A stretch of 64,000 nt of DNA from contig PKRG01000004.1 in assembly GCA_017577575.1 (NCBI GenBank), positions 62,001 through 126,000 of the forward strand, read 5' to 3'. This document shows positions 8,636-17,151 of the stretch, piece by piece; the stretch's first letter is position 1; each line of letters starts with the position of its first letter. The notes beneath the pieces were generated by a model. That model was not told the DNA's origin and ran no database searches. It saw nothing but the letters and a program-made list of their open reading frames with translations. The translations under genes and the position numbers were made by a program. The DNA is from Acidimicrobiia bacterium. Its GTDB lineage: Bacteria; Actinomycetota; Acidimicrobiia; Spongiisociales; ZC4RG35.

Positions 8636-8641
8636 AGCCTA
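8636..8641 (-). promoter_or_regulatory. -10 hexamer TAGGCT, leaderless
   Basis: Bottom-strand TAGGCT lies seven bases before the GTG at 8628. It overlaps the stop codon of the FAD-subunit gene upstream, so the next gene can start its own transcript there. Confidence 0.4.
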
Positions 8642-9640
8642 CAGGCGTCCCGACTTCGTCGGTAAGCCCCTTTCCGCCCGCCCCGCCTCCGTGTGGGCGT
8701 CCCCTGCGGCAGCCGATTCGACCACGTCGGCGACGAGCGCTTCGAGGAGCGGCACCTTGTGGCTGGTCTGGGGGAGCGGATCGGCTCCTTCGGTGGCCCG
8801 GCGGGCGGCTCGTTCGATGGCAGTCCGGTCGGAGGCGGACACCCCCACCAGGGCGTCTTCCACCTCCGGCCGGCGGAGCGGGATCGGCGCCACCCCGCCC
8901 ACCGCCACTCGCGCCACGGAGATGCGGTTCTCTTCGTCCAGCGCCAGCCGGCACACCGCCTCCACGGTCGGCCATTCGGCCAGAGCCCGCGACGTGACCC
9001 GCCGGTACGCCGCTCTCTCCCCCTCCAGCGGCGGGGGGAGGTATACGGCCACCAGGACGTCGCCGGGCCCGAGCCGATGATCGTGGCGGCCGTCGGTGCC
9101 GTCGCCGAACAGGTCGGCGACCGAGAGGCGCCCCCGGCCGGCGACCTCGACCCCGGCCTCGTAGGTGAGGAGCGCCGCCCCGATCGACGACGGGTGGGGA
9201 GACACGCAAGGCCCGAGATCGAAGATCACCCCGTGGGAGTGGTCGCCGTGACGGGCCGGGCACCCGTCGCCCCCCGACTTGAAGCACGAGAAGGCGGGGT
9301 GGCGGTAGTAGGGGCAGCGGTTGCGCTGGAGCAGGTTGCCGCCGATGGTGCCCACCGCCCGGATCTGGGGGGTGGCGAGGGAGCCGGCGGTGTTAGCGAG
9401 CGCCGGGTACGCCCCGGCGACGAGGGGGTGGGAGGCGACGTCGGCGATGCGGGTGAGCGCTCCGATCCTCACCGCTCCGTCCTCCTGCCGCTCGATTCCG
9501 GCGAGCCCGGGGATGTGGGTGAGGTCGACCACCTCGCCGTCGTGGAGGCCGAGACGCCGGCGGGCCAGCAGGTCGGTGCCTCCCGCCCGGTACTCGCCAC
9601 GGGCGGCGACCGCCTCTCGGAGGGTGGCGGGCCGTATCAC
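8639..9640 (-). CDS. Molybdenum hydroxylase FAD subunit with four extra Cys (PaoB/YagS-like)
   Basis: FAD-binding subunit of a xanthine dehydrogenase-family enzyme; it passes electrons from the Fe-S/Mo subunit to an acceptor. The first FAD motif is YRAGGTDLL (18-26) and the second is AVGTIGGNLLQ (96-106). An insert carries C109, C119 and C127 with C145 downstream, the arrangement that binds an additional [4Fe-4S] cluster in E. coli PaoB. The GTG start overlaps the stop of the upstream Mo-subunit gene by four bases (GTGA), implying translational coupling. 333 residues, as in PaoB. The substrate cannot be read from this subunit. Confidence 0.85.
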   Translation of the reverse strand: MIRPATLREAVAARGEYRAGGTDLLARRRLGLHDGEVVDLTHIPGLAGIERQEDGAVRIGALTRIADVASHPLVAGAYPALANTAGSLATPQIRAVGTIGGNLLQRNRCPYYRHPAFSCFKSGGDGCPARHGDHSHGVIFDLGPCVSPHPSSIGAALLTYEAGVEVAGRGRLSVADLFGDGTDGRHDHRLGPGDVLVAVYLPPPLEGERAAYRRVTSRALAEWPTVEAVCRLALDEENRISVARVAVGGVAPIPLRRPEVEDALVGVSASDRTAIERAARRATEGADPLPQTSHKVPLLEALVADVVESAAAGDAHTEAGRAERGLPTKSGRL

Positions 9641-12267
9641 GGCGCCACCACCTCCACGGGAGTGATGGGCAGGCGGCGCACCCGCCTGCCCGTGGCGTGC
9701 GAGACGGCGTTGGCGACGGCGGCGGGGACGGCCACCAGCGCCAACTCGGCGAGACCCACCCCTCCTCCGGAGACGTGGTCGAATCCCCATTCGATGAACT
9801 CCACTCCGAGCTCGGGCAGGTCGCCGATCCCCGGGAGGTGGTAGTCCTCGAGGCTGGCGCTGATCACGACCCCGGTGTTGGGGTCGAGGCGGCGCCGCTC
9901 GGTCAGGGCCATGCCGATGCCTTGCACGATGCCTCCGTGCACCTGGCTTCGGGCCAGGTCGGGGGCGTGGATCTTGCCGGCAGCGAGGCACGTGGCGACG
10001 TTGCGGACCCGCACGGTGCCGAGGCGCACGTCGACTTCCACCTCCACGATGTGGGCGGACTCGGCCAGCCCCCAGCCGAACTGGACGCCGCCGATGCGGT
10101 GGGTGAACGGAGTGAGACGCCGGGTGTCGGCGGGGCGGGTGGCGGAAGCGGTCACCGTCTGCAGCCGGGGAAGGAGGTCCCGCCACGCCAGCTCCTCTCC
10201 GGAGTGGACGACCCCGCCGTCGGCAGGAACGGCGCCTTCGAGGCCGATGGCGGCGAGTTGTTCGACGAGGAGGTCGCGAGCCTCCTCGGCGGCGGCCCTG
10301 GCGGCCGGCCACAGGGTGGCGGTGGTGCGCGACCCCGACGACATGGGGGCGGGACGCCCGGCTGCGGTGCTGCCCACCTCGACTTCGACCTCGGCGGGGT
10401 CGAGCCCGAACACGGCGGCGACGGCGGTGGCCAGCATCCCCCGGGTGCCGTTTCCCATGTCCTGGGCCGCGGCGCGAACACGCACCCCGTCGGGGCCGGC
10501 GCCGACGGTGACCTCTCCTTTCGGGTCGTGGCCCTGGAACCACGACCCGAAAGCGACCCCCACGCCGCGACGGATGCGGCCGCGCCCGGGATCCCGGCGG
10601 CTCCGCCACAGTTCGTGGTGCTCCACCCAGTCGTACATCGCCTCCCGGAGCGGCCGGTCGTTCCACCGGCGGCGCAGGGCGACCGGGTCGACCCCGACGG
10701 TGGTGGCCATCTCGTCGACCGCCCCTTCCAGGGCGAGGAGGGCGGGAGGTCCGCCGGGAGCACGGAAGGCGGTGCCGGGCGGGGTGTTGGAGACGGCGTC
10801 GTAGTCGAGCAGCGTGCGGGGTGCGCCCGGGTAAACGAAGCGCGGGAGGAACGAGGCGACGAGGCTGCCGGCGGAGGCGCCGGAGTCGGCCACCGACCTC
10901 ACCCGGAGGGCGGAGATGTCGAGGTCGGCCGACCAGGCCAGCGACAACTCGACGTCGGCCCCGGGCCGGTTGCCGCCGACGGCGAGCTCTTCGGGGCGGT
11001 CGAAGACCACCCGGACGGGACGGCGGGCGGCCCGGGCGAGCAAGGCGGCGGCGATCGCTTCGACGCCGAGGCTCTGCTTGGCCCCGAACGCACCTCCGAC
11101 GTGTTCGGCCCGCAACTCGACTCTCTCTTCGGGCAGGTCGAGGGCTTTCGCCAGCCGCTCCCGGTTGGGCCAGATCCCCTGGGTGGAGAGGTGGACGACG
11201 AGGCTCCCGTCGTCTTTCCATTCGGCCACGGCGGCGTGCGGCTCGAAGGCGGTGTGGGAGAGGACCGAGGTGTGCCACGTCCCGGTGACGATGGTCCCTT
11301 CCTCCTCGGCGCGGCGCAGCCGCCGGCTCACCCGCCAGGCGTTGGGCGAGGGCGGCACGGTGGGGCCGACCAGGTTCCGGCGGCGCAGGTTGGGAAGCGC
11401 CGGCGCCTCGTTGTTCGAGGGTGGGAGCCACCATCCGTGCACGTCGGGAGCGTCTTCGGCCAGGCACTGCGACGCACCGAACACCGCCGGGCGGGGGCGG
11501 ATGTGGGCGACCACCGCCTCCGCCGCCCGCCGGGCCGTCGCCTCGTCGACGGCTGCCACCGCCGCCAGCGGCTGGCCGACGTAGCGGATCCGCTCCCCGG
11601 GCTCGGCGAGACTGATCGCCGCCAGCACCCCGTCGATGGTCAGCGCTCCCGAGAGGTCGACGGACTCCAGGTCACCGTGCGGCACGGCGGAGCGGACGAT
11701 GCGGCCGACGGCGGCGTCGACCAGCACGTCGGTGGTGTATTTGGCTGCCCCGGTGACCTTCTCTTTGGCGTCGGGGCGCGGACCGGAGACGTCGTCGGTG
11801 TCGTCGAAGACGCCGGCGCACGCGTCGGCCACTGCCCGGTAGATGTTCTCGTAGGCCCCGCACCGGCACAGATGCCCGGCGAGGGCGCGGGCGATCTCCG
11901 CCCGGTCGGGACGCTGGGTTCCCTTCTCCTGCCGCCACCGGTCGTAGAAGGCGGCGGCCTCGACCACGAAACCCGGCGTGCAGTAGCCGCATTGGAGGGC
12001 GTCGTGGGCGACGAAGGCGGCCTGGACGGGGTGGAGCCGGCCATCGGTGGCCAGGCCTTCCACGGTGCGCACGTCGCGGCCTTCCAGCTCTTCGACCGGG
12101 AGCACACAGGAGGCCACCGGCACCCCGTCGACGGAGATCGTGCACGCCCCGCACACGCCGGTGCCGCAGACCAGCTTGGCGCCGGTGAGGCCGAGGTCGT
12201 GGCGGATGAAGTCCAGGGCCGACTCGTGTCGGCTTCGGATGTCGACGCGCTGGCCGTTGACCGGCAT
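9637..12267 (-). CDS. Molybdenum hydroxylase: fused [2Fe-2S] and molybdopterin-binding subunit
   Basis: 876-residue catalytic polypeptide of a xanthine dehydrogenase/aldehyde oxidoreductase-type enzyme. The N-terminal ~165 residues hold two [2Fe-2S] clusters: C34, C39, C42, C54 (plant-ferredoxin type) and C93, C96, C134, C136. The rest is the Mo-pterin domain, with an IRYVGQPLAAV region, GGAFGAKQ as a pterin contact and a candidate catalytic Glu in GLAE near the C terminus. FAD is on the separate downstream subunit. Fusing Fe-S directly to Mo recalls Desulfovibrio aldehyde oxidoreductase rather than the separate subunits of PaoABC or CoxMSL. No Tat signal is visible. No XdhC-type maturation gene is in the window. 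Aldehydes or N-heterocycles are possible substrates. Confidence 0.88.
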   Translation of the reverse strand: MPVNGQRVDIRSRHESALDFIRHDLGLTGAKLVCGTGVCGACTISVDGVPVASCVLPVEELEGRDVRTVEGLATDGRLHPVQAAFVAHDALQCGYCTPGFVVEAAAFYDRWRQEKGTQRPDRAEIARALAGHLCRCGAYENIYRAVADACAGVFDDTDDVSGPRPDAKEKVTGAAKYTTDVLVDAAVGRIVRSAVPHGDLESVDLSGALTIDGVLAAISLAEPGERIRYVGQPLAAVAAVDEATARRAAEAVVAHIRPRPAVFGASQCLAEDAPDVHGWWLPPSNNEAPALPNLRRRNLVGPTVPPSPNAWRVSRRLRRAEEEGTIVTGTWHTSVLSHTAFEPHAAVAEWKDDGSLVVHLSTQGIWPNRERLAKALDLPEERVELRAEHVGGAFGAKQSLGVEAIAAALLARAARRPVRVVFDRPEELAVGGNRPGADVELSLAWSADLDISALRVRSVADSGASAGSLVASFLPRFVYPGAPRTLLDYDAVSNTPPGTAFRAPGGPPALLALEGAVDEMATTVGVDPVALRRRWNDRPLREAMYDWVEHHELWRSRRDPGRGRIRRGVGVAFGSWFQGHDPKGEVTVGAGPDGVRVRAAAQDMGNGTRGMLATAVAAVFGLDPAEVEVEVGSTAAGRPAPMSSGSRTTATLWPAARAAAEEARDLLVEQLAAIGLEGAVPADGGVVHSGEELAWRDLLPRLQTVTASATRPADTRRLTPFTHRIGGVQFGWGLAESAHIVEVEVDVRLGTVRVRNVATCLAAGKIHAPDLARSQVHGGIVQGIGMALTERRRLDPNTGVVISASLEDYHLPGIGDLPELGVEFIEWGFDHVSGGGVGLAELALVAVPAAVANAVSHATGRRVRRLPITPVEVVAP

Positions 12268-12274
12268 GGTGCGG

Positions 12275-12280
12275 ATGCTA
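12275..12280 (-). promoter_or_regulatory. -10 hexamer TAGCAT, leaderless
   Basis: Bottom-strand TAGCAT lies seven bases before the ATG at 12267, overlapping the end of the upstream YihY-like gene. It supports independent transcription of the two-gene molybdenum hydroxylase operon. Confidence 0.35.
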
Positions 12281-13339
12281 GGAGCGGCGGCGTGCGGCCC
12301 ACCCGGTGAACAGCCCGATGAGGAACGCCACGACCCCGGTCCGCAGCGCGGACTCCGCCCGCTCGTCGGCGTCGGTGCCCACCGGATGGGCGGCGAGCGG
12401 CTCGCGGGCGGCACGTTCGTAGGGGGCGACGATGTCGCCGTGGGCCAGGTAGTCGGCGTAGACCTTGGTCACCTCGGCACCGAAGACATAGATGGTCCAC
12501 ATCAGGTTGAAGAAGAACAGGAGGATCGCCACTCCTCCGATGGCCGCCAACGCGCCTCCCCCGGCGAAACGCTGCAGGTAGACGCCGACGAGGAAGGCGC
12601 CGGCCAGCCCGACGAGAGCCGTGAACGCGCCGCCCACCCGTGCCGCCTTCCAAGGGACGTCGGCCCGGCTGAGCGTCTTGAAGGTGACGGCCACGACCCC
12701 CACCAGGAGCAGCAGCGACGAGAGCGGCACCGCCACGTTGAGGACGGGGTGGAGCTCGGGGACGACCCGGTTGCGCAGGTAGTCGATGCCAGCCACCGCC
12801 GCCATGGGCACGACCGCCACGATCGCCAGCAGTATCGCCCACACCAGGGCGACGCCCCGCTGGACGAGCATCGTCGTGAACCCCCGCAGGCGCTCGTCCG
12901 GGGTGTGGAACAGCAAGTTGAGCACCCCCTGGAGCTGGAGGAATATGCCCGACCCGCTGAAGGCGGCGAGGGCGATGCCCACCACGAGGAAGCCGCTCCT
13001 CTGGGCGCTCGCCTGGCAGGTGAGACCCGCCAGCTGATCGGCGACCGGGCGCCCCGCCACCTCCTCCACCTGGAGCAGCATCCGATCCAGGGGGTTGGGG
13101 GAGCCGGCGGGGATGGAGGCGACGCTGACGACGTCGCAGTCGATGCGGGTCAGAGCCGATTCGGTCGACACGAACCCGATCAGCGCCACGCTCAGGAACA
13201 GGAGCGGCACGAGGGCGAACAGCGTGTAGTAGGACAGGGCGGCGGCGAGGCGGGACCCCTTGTCGTGGCCGAACTCCTTTCCGGCCGCGACGAGGATCCG
13301 ATACACCCGTTTCGGCCACGAGACATTCGGCTCAGCCAC
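12278..13339 (-). CDS. YihY/BrkB-family inner-membrane protein
   Basis: 353-residue polytopic membrane protein of the YihY/virulence-factor BrkB family, whose biochemical function is unsettled. The family signature LSYYTLFALVPLLFL is near the N terminus, followed by about five further transmembrane segments and a short basic tail (GWAARRRS). The GTG at 13339 is chosen because bottom-strand TACGAT (13354-13349) lies nine bases upstream; an ATG at 13378 would add 13 residues and overlap the divergent ligase start by two bases. A Cys pair (DCDVV, LTCQ) in the first extracytoplasmic loop could form a disulfide. Confidence 0.82.
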   Translation of the reverse strand: MAEPNVSWPKRVYRILVAAGKEFGHDKGSRLAAALSYYTLFALVPLLFLSVALIGFVSTESALTRIDCDVVSVASIPAGSPNPLDRMLLQVEEVAGRPVADQLAGLTCQASAQRSGFLVVGIALAAFSGSGIFLQLQGVLNLLFHTPDERLRGFTTMLVQRGVALVWAILLAIVAVVPMAAVAGIDYLRNRVVPELHPVLNVAVPLSSLLLLVGVVAVTFKTLSRADVPWKAARVGGAFTALVGLAGAFLVGVYLQRFAGGGALAAIGGVAILLFFFNLMWTIYVFGAEVTKVYADYLAHGDIVAPYERAAREPLAAHPVGTDADERAESALRTGVVAFLIGLFTGWAARRRS

Positions 13340-13348
13340 CGTCAACCG

Positions 13349-13367
13349 ATCGTACTGCCCGTACACT
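13349..13367. promoter_or_regulatory. Closely spaced divergent -10 hexamers
   Basis: Bottom-strand TACGAT (13354-13349) precedes the GTG at 13339 by nine bases. Top-strand TACACT (13362-13367) precedes the ATG of the ligase at 13377 by nine bases. Both would give leaderless mRNAs. Confidence 0.35.
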
Positions 13368-13376
13368 GCCTGACCC

Positions 13377-14426
13377 ATGCCTCATCCGTTCCCACCGCCG
13401 ATCCCGACGATGGAGGCCCGCACCTCCGAGAAGTGGCCGCAGGGCGACTTCGCCTACGAACCGAAATGGGACGGCTTCCGGTCGCTGTCGTGGTCGGCGC
13501 CGGAGATCCGCCTCGATTCCCGCAACGAGCGCCCGCTCCTGCGCTACTTCCCGGAGCTCGAGCCGGCCTTGCGCCAGCTGCCCGAGGGGACGGTGGTCGA
13601 CGGTGAGATCGTGGTGGTGATCGACGACGTCACCGACTTCGACGCCCTCCAGCAGCGGATCCACCCGGCCGAGTCGCGCATCCGCAAGCTGGCGGCCGAG
13701 ACCCCGGCCCGGCTCGTCGCCTTCGACATCCTGGCGCTGCGAGGCGAGGACCTGCGCCGGCTGCCGTTCCGGGAACGCCGGAGGCGGCTGGCGGAGCTGT
13801 GCGAGGACCTCGAGCACCCGTGGCACTTGACCCCGTCCACCACCGACGTGGAGACGGCGAAGCGTTGGTTCGACGAGTTCGAATCCGCCGGCTGCGACGG
13901 GATCGTCGCCAAGGACCTGGACGGCCCGTACGTGTCGGGCAAGCGGGCGATGATCAAGATCAAGCATCGACGGACCGTCGACGTGGTCGTGGGCGGCTTC
14001 CGGGAGCACAAGGACGGCGGCAAGATCGGCTCGCTCCTCCTCGGCCTCTACGACGACAACGGCCAGCTCGCCTTCGTCGGGCACTGCTCGGGTTTCGGCG
14101 ACGCCGACCGCGAGGAGCTGTTCCGACGCTTCAGCGAGCTCGCCGCCGACGGGTCGTTCGGCGAGGGCGTGCGGGTGCCCGGGGCGGAGAGCCGCTGGTC
14201 GGCGGGCAAGGACCTCGACTGGACACCGGTGCAGCCCGGCGTGGTTGTGGAGGTCTCCTACGACCAGCTCGAGGGGAACCGGTTCCGCCACGCCACCCGG
14301 TTCCACCGGTGGCGGCCCGACAAGGACCCCCGCGAGTGCACGATGGACCAGCTGGAGCTCCCCGAAGGCCCCGGCTTCAGCGACGTGGTGGTCCAGACGG
14401 GCGACGATCGACCGGTTGGTTGCTGA
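13377..14426 (+). CDS. ATP-dependent DNA ligase (LigC/LigD ligase-domain type)
   Basis: 349-residue ligase that seals DNA nicks using ATP through an enzyme-AMP intermediate. Motif I is EPKWDGFR with the adenylated K30; VVDGEIVV is motif III-like, GCDGIVAKDL is motif IV and MIKIKH is motif V. The C-terminal OB domain carries the WTPVQPGVVVEVSY segment typical of LigC and LigD ligase domains. There is no polymerase or phosphoesterase domain attached; a separate LigD-type polymerase gene lies about 8 kb away (21494-22501). No Ku gene is in the window. Likely a role in end-joining or short-patch repair, inferred from family. Confidence 0.9.
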   Translation: MPHPFPPPIPTMEARTSEKWPQGDFAYEPKWDGFRSLSWSAPEIRLDSRNERPLLRYFPELEPALRQLPEGTVVDGEIVVVIDDVTDFDALQQRIHPAESRIRKLAAETPARLVAFDILALRGEDLRRLPFRERRRRLAELCEDLEHPWHLTPSTTDVETAKRWFDEFESAGCDGIVAKDLDGPYVSGKRAMIKIKHRRTVDVVVGGFREHKDGGKIGSLLLGLYDDNGQLAFVGHCSGFGDADREELFRRFSELAADGSFGEGVRVPGAESRWSAGKDLDWTPVQPGVVVEVSYDQLEGNRFRHATRFHRWRPDKDPRECTMDQLELPEGPGFSDVVVQTGDDRPVGC

Positions 14427-14436
14427 GGAAACGTGG

Positions 14437-14442
14437 CACACT
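14437..14442 (+). promoter_or_regulatory. -10 hexamer CACACT, leaderless
   Basis: CACACT lies eight bases before the GTG at 14451. A TTGGTT 15 bases further upstream could act as -35. It decides the start of the ABC operon. Confidence 0.3.
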
Positions 14443-14450
14443 GGCGGGCT

Positions 14451-15356
14451 GTGCAGCCCGTCGTCACCGCCCGGGGCCTCACCCACGACTACGGCCCGGT
14501 AGTCGCGCTGCGTGACGTCGAGGTGGAGATCCCTCCGGGCGTGACCGGGCTGGTGGGCGCCAACGGCGCCGGCAAGACGACGTTCTTTCGGATCCTGCTC
14601 GGATTGATCCACCCGACCGCCGGCGAGGTGACGGTCCTCGGCGCCGACGTCGGCAGGGAGGCGGGCCGGGTCCGGGGGATGGTGGGGTACATGCCGGAGG
14701 GCGAATGCCTGCCCGACGACCAGACCGCGGCGGACTTCGTCGCCTACGCCGCCGAGCTGGCCGGGATCCCTCCCGGGGAGGCGAAGCGACGCTCGTCGGA
14801 GACGCTGTTCCTCGTCGGCCTGGAGGAGGAACGGTTCCGGTACCTGGGCGACTTCTCGACCGGAATGCGCCAGAGGGTCAAACTCGCCCAGGCCATCGTC
14901 CACGACCCCGCGCTCGTGCTGCTCGACGAGCCCGCCTCGGGCCTCGACCCGGACGGGCGCGACCAGATGCTCGACCTGATCGGCCGCCTCGGCTCGTTCG
15001 GGATCAGCGTGATCGTGTCCTCGCACGTCCTCACCGACATCGAACGGACCTGCGACTGGGTGGTGATGCTCGACGCCGGGGCCCTGGTCCGCTCCGGGCC
15101 GCTCGAAGCCGGCGGAGATCTGCGCACCGTGACCGTGGAGGTGCTCGACAACGCCGACACCGTCGCCGATGCGCTGCGTCGCCGCGGCTTCGACGTCACG
15201 CTCGTCGGGCACCGGTTCGTGGTGACCGGCGACGACGGCGCCACCGAGGCCGCCATCGTCGAGGAGGTGGCCCGAGCCGACGCCGGCCTGCTGCGGATGG
15301 TGCGCGGCGCCAGCTCGCTGGAAGAGGAGTTCCTGGCGCGGGCGGAGCGACGATGA
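14451..15356 (+). CDS. ABC-2-type transporter ATPase (first of two)
   Basis: 301-residue cytoplasmic ATPase that powers the membrane protein encoded next. Walker A is GANGAGKT, the signature is FSTGMRQR (the FSxGMxQR form usual in drug or lantibiotic-type exporters), Walker B is LVLLDEPASGLD and the H-loop is SSHVL. A C-terminal ~80-residue extension follows the nucleotide-binding domain. The start could also be the GTG at 14433. It overlaps the next gene by four bases (ATGA), the first of three such overlaps in a four-gene ATPase-permease-ATPase-permease operon. Substrate unknown. Confidence 0.88.
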   Translation: MQPVVTARGLTHDYGPVVALRDVEVEIPPGVTGLVGANGAGKTTFFRILLGLIHPTAGEVTVLGADVGREAGRVRGMVGYMPEGECLPDDQTAADFVAYAAELAGIPPGEAKRRSSETLFLVGLEEERFRYLGDFSTGMRQRVKLAQAIVHDPALVLLDEPASGLDPDGRDQMLDLIGRLGSFGISVIVSSHVLTDIERTCDWVVMLDAGALVRSGPLEAGGDLRTVTVEVLDNADTVADALRRRGFDVTLVGHRFVVTGDDGATEAAIVEEVARADAGLLRMVRGASSLEEEFLARAERR

Positions 15357-16237
15357 CCGACGACGTCATCTACGACCGCGGGTACCGCCGCTACGACGGG
15401 CCCCGGCTCGGCGTCTCCGGCGCCCGGCGGGCGGTGATCCGCGACGGCATCCGGCGGGTGCTGGGACTGCGGCGGAAGGCCCGCCGCAAGATCCTCCCGT
15501 GGTCGCTGCTGGCGATCGCCGCCGCCTCCGCCGTGGTCTTCGTCGGCCTCCACTTCGCCTCGAGCCAGATCGGCATCGAGGACACGTCGCTCCTCCCCCG
15601 CTACGGCGAGCTGTTCGACTTCTTCTCGTGGGTGGGGATCCTGTTCATCGCCCTCGCCGCCCCGACCCTCCTGATCCCCGACCGGACCCAGGGCGTGCTC
15701 GCCGTCTATTTCTCCCGTCCGCTCACCGTCGGCGCCTACCTGCAGGGGAAGCTCGCGGCCTTCCTCGGCGTCACCTCCCTGATCTACCTCCTCCCCCAGC
15801 TGGCGCTCCACATCGGATTGGCGTTCCTGTCGGACGACGGCTTCCTCCCCTACCTCGGCTCCAACCTGGACGTTCTGTGGAAGGTCCCGCTCGTCACCGC
15901 CGGGTACCTGGCACTCCACGGGAGCCTCGTCACCGCCGTCTCGGCCGTCGTGGGCAGGACCGGGGTGGCGGCGGCGATCTTTCTGGGGATCCTCACCGCA
16001 GGCGGCTCGATCGCCTCCCGCATAGGCCTGCTGGACGTTCCCTTCGCCCGCTGGGTCACCCTCCTGGCCCTGGATCAGCATCCTCGCATCGTCCGGGACC
16101 GCGTCTTCGACATCACCACCGCCGACTATCCCGCCGTCCAGGCCGGGTTCGGCATGTGGACGTCGGTGGCGGTGATCGCCGTGGTGGCGGTGGTCGGCAC
16201 CTGGTGGGTGTACCGGAGGTACCGGAAGCTGGCATGA
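15353..16237 (+). CDS. ABC-2-type permease
   Basis: 294-residue membrane subunit with a ~50-residue N-terminal cytoplasmic segment (YDRGYRRYDGPRLG, then a basic stretch). About six transmembrane helices follow. The YDRGYRxYxGPR opening is common to ABC-2 permeases of this kind in Actinobacteria. A VLAVYFSRPLTVGAYLQGK segment between helices 2 and 3 is the coupling region seen in ABC-2 exporters. It starts and ends with four-base overlaps to the flanking ATPase genes, so it is strictly co-translated with them. Transported molecule unknown. Confidence 0.82.
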   Translation: MTDDVIYDRGYRRYDGPRLGVSGARRAVIRDGIRRVLGLRRKARRKILPWSLLAIAAASAVVFVGLHFASSQIGIEDTSLLPRYGELFDFFSWVGILFIALAAPTLLIPDRTQGVLAVYFSRPLTVGAYLQGKLAAFLGVTSLIYLLPQLALHIGLAFLSDDGFLPYLGSNLDVLWKVPLVTAGYLALHGSLVTAVSAVVGRTGVAAAIFLGILTAGGSIASRIGLLDVPFARWVTLLALDQHPRIVRDRVFDITTADYPAVQAGFGMWTSVAVIAVVAVVGTWWVYRRYRKLA

Positions 16238-17151
16238 CCGAGACCGTCCGCGTCCAGGGGGTGTCGAAGTGGTTCGGCCAGAAGGTGGCCGTCTCCGACG
16301 TGACGGTCGATTTCCGGCCGGGCGTGACCGGCCTGCTGGGGCCGAACGGCGCCGGCAAGACCACCCTCCTGCGGCTGATCTCGGGCCTGCAGCGCCCTTC
16401 GGCGGGAAAGGTGGAGGTCCTCGGCGTCGACCCCCGCGACGACGTCGCCGTGTACCGCCGGGTCGCCCTCGTCCCCGAGGACGAAGCCGTCTACACCCGG
16501 CTCACGGCCCGCCAGTTCGTGAGGCTCGCCGCCGACCTGAAAGGCGTCGACGACCCGCCCCGGGCGACGGAGAGAGCCATCGCCACCGTCGAGCTGGCCG
16601 AGGCGGCCGACCGGCCCCTGGAGGGCTTCTCCAAGGGCATGCGCCAGCGGGCCAAGGTGGCTGCCGCGCTGGTGTCGGAACCCGACGTGTTGATCCTCGA
16701 CGAGCCCCTCAACGGCGCCGACCCGGTCCAGCGGGCCGGGTTGATTGGCCTCTTCCAGCGGCTGGGCGAGGCCGGCAGGACGGTGATCGTCTCCTCGCAT
16801 GTCCTCGCCGAGGTGGAGAGGATGGCCGGGCGCATCGTGGCGATGGTCGACGGGCGGCTGGCGGCGGTCGGCTCGGTCGCCCACCTGCGGGCGGCGATGA
16901 CCGACCGACCCCGCCTCTTCCGGGTGGTGGCCGACGAGCCGCGCCGGCTGGCGATGCGCCTCGTCGAGGTGGAGGCGGTGACCGGTGTCCGGCTGCGGGG
17001 CGACGTGATCGAGATCGAAGCCGAGGACGCCGCCGCCCTGGCGCGGGAGCTGCCGCGAACGGCCCGGGCCGCCGGAGTCGCCCTCCGCCGCGTGGAGCCC
17101 ACCGACGAGTCACTCGAGAGCGTGTTCCGCTATCTGGTGGAGAAGCGATGA
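16234..17151 (+). CDS. ABC-2-type transporter ATPase (second of two)
   Basis: 305-residue ATPase with Walker A GPNGAGKT, signature FSKGMRQR, Walker B VLILDEPLNGADP and H-loop SSHVL. All catalytic residues are conserved. It is a diverged relative of the operon's first ATPase and probably pairs with the permease encoded just after it. A C-terminal regulatory-type extension (~220-305) is rich in Glu, Asp and Arg. Either the four genes form one heteromeric exporter, or two related exporters share a promoter; the sequence does not decide this. Confidence 0.88.
   Translation: MTETVRVQGVSKWFGQKVAVSDVTVDFRPGVTGLLGPNGAGKTTLLRLISGLQRPSAGKVEVLGVDPRDDVAVYRRVALVPEDEAVYTRLTARQFVRLAADLKGVDDPPRATERAIATVELAEAADRPLEGFSKGMRQRAKVAAALVSEPDVLILDEPLNGADPVQRAGLIGLFQRLGEAGRTVIVSSHVLAEVERMAGRIVAMVDGRLAAVGSVAHLRAAMTDRPRLFRVVADEPRRLAMRLVEVEAVTGVRLRGDVIEIEAEDAAALARELPRTARAAGVALRRVEPTDESLESVFRYLVEKR

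Noticed and set aside
9697..12309. 870-codon top-strand frame opposite the molybdenum hydroxylase
   Set aside because: Composition is antisense-like (Gly/Val/His runs), and the bottom strand encodes the eight cluster Cys and Mo-domain motifs in register.
12047..13606. Long top-strand frame opposite the YihY-like gene
   Set aside because: His/Arg/Gly-rich shadow sequence; the bottom-strand frame has transmembrane helices and the family signature.
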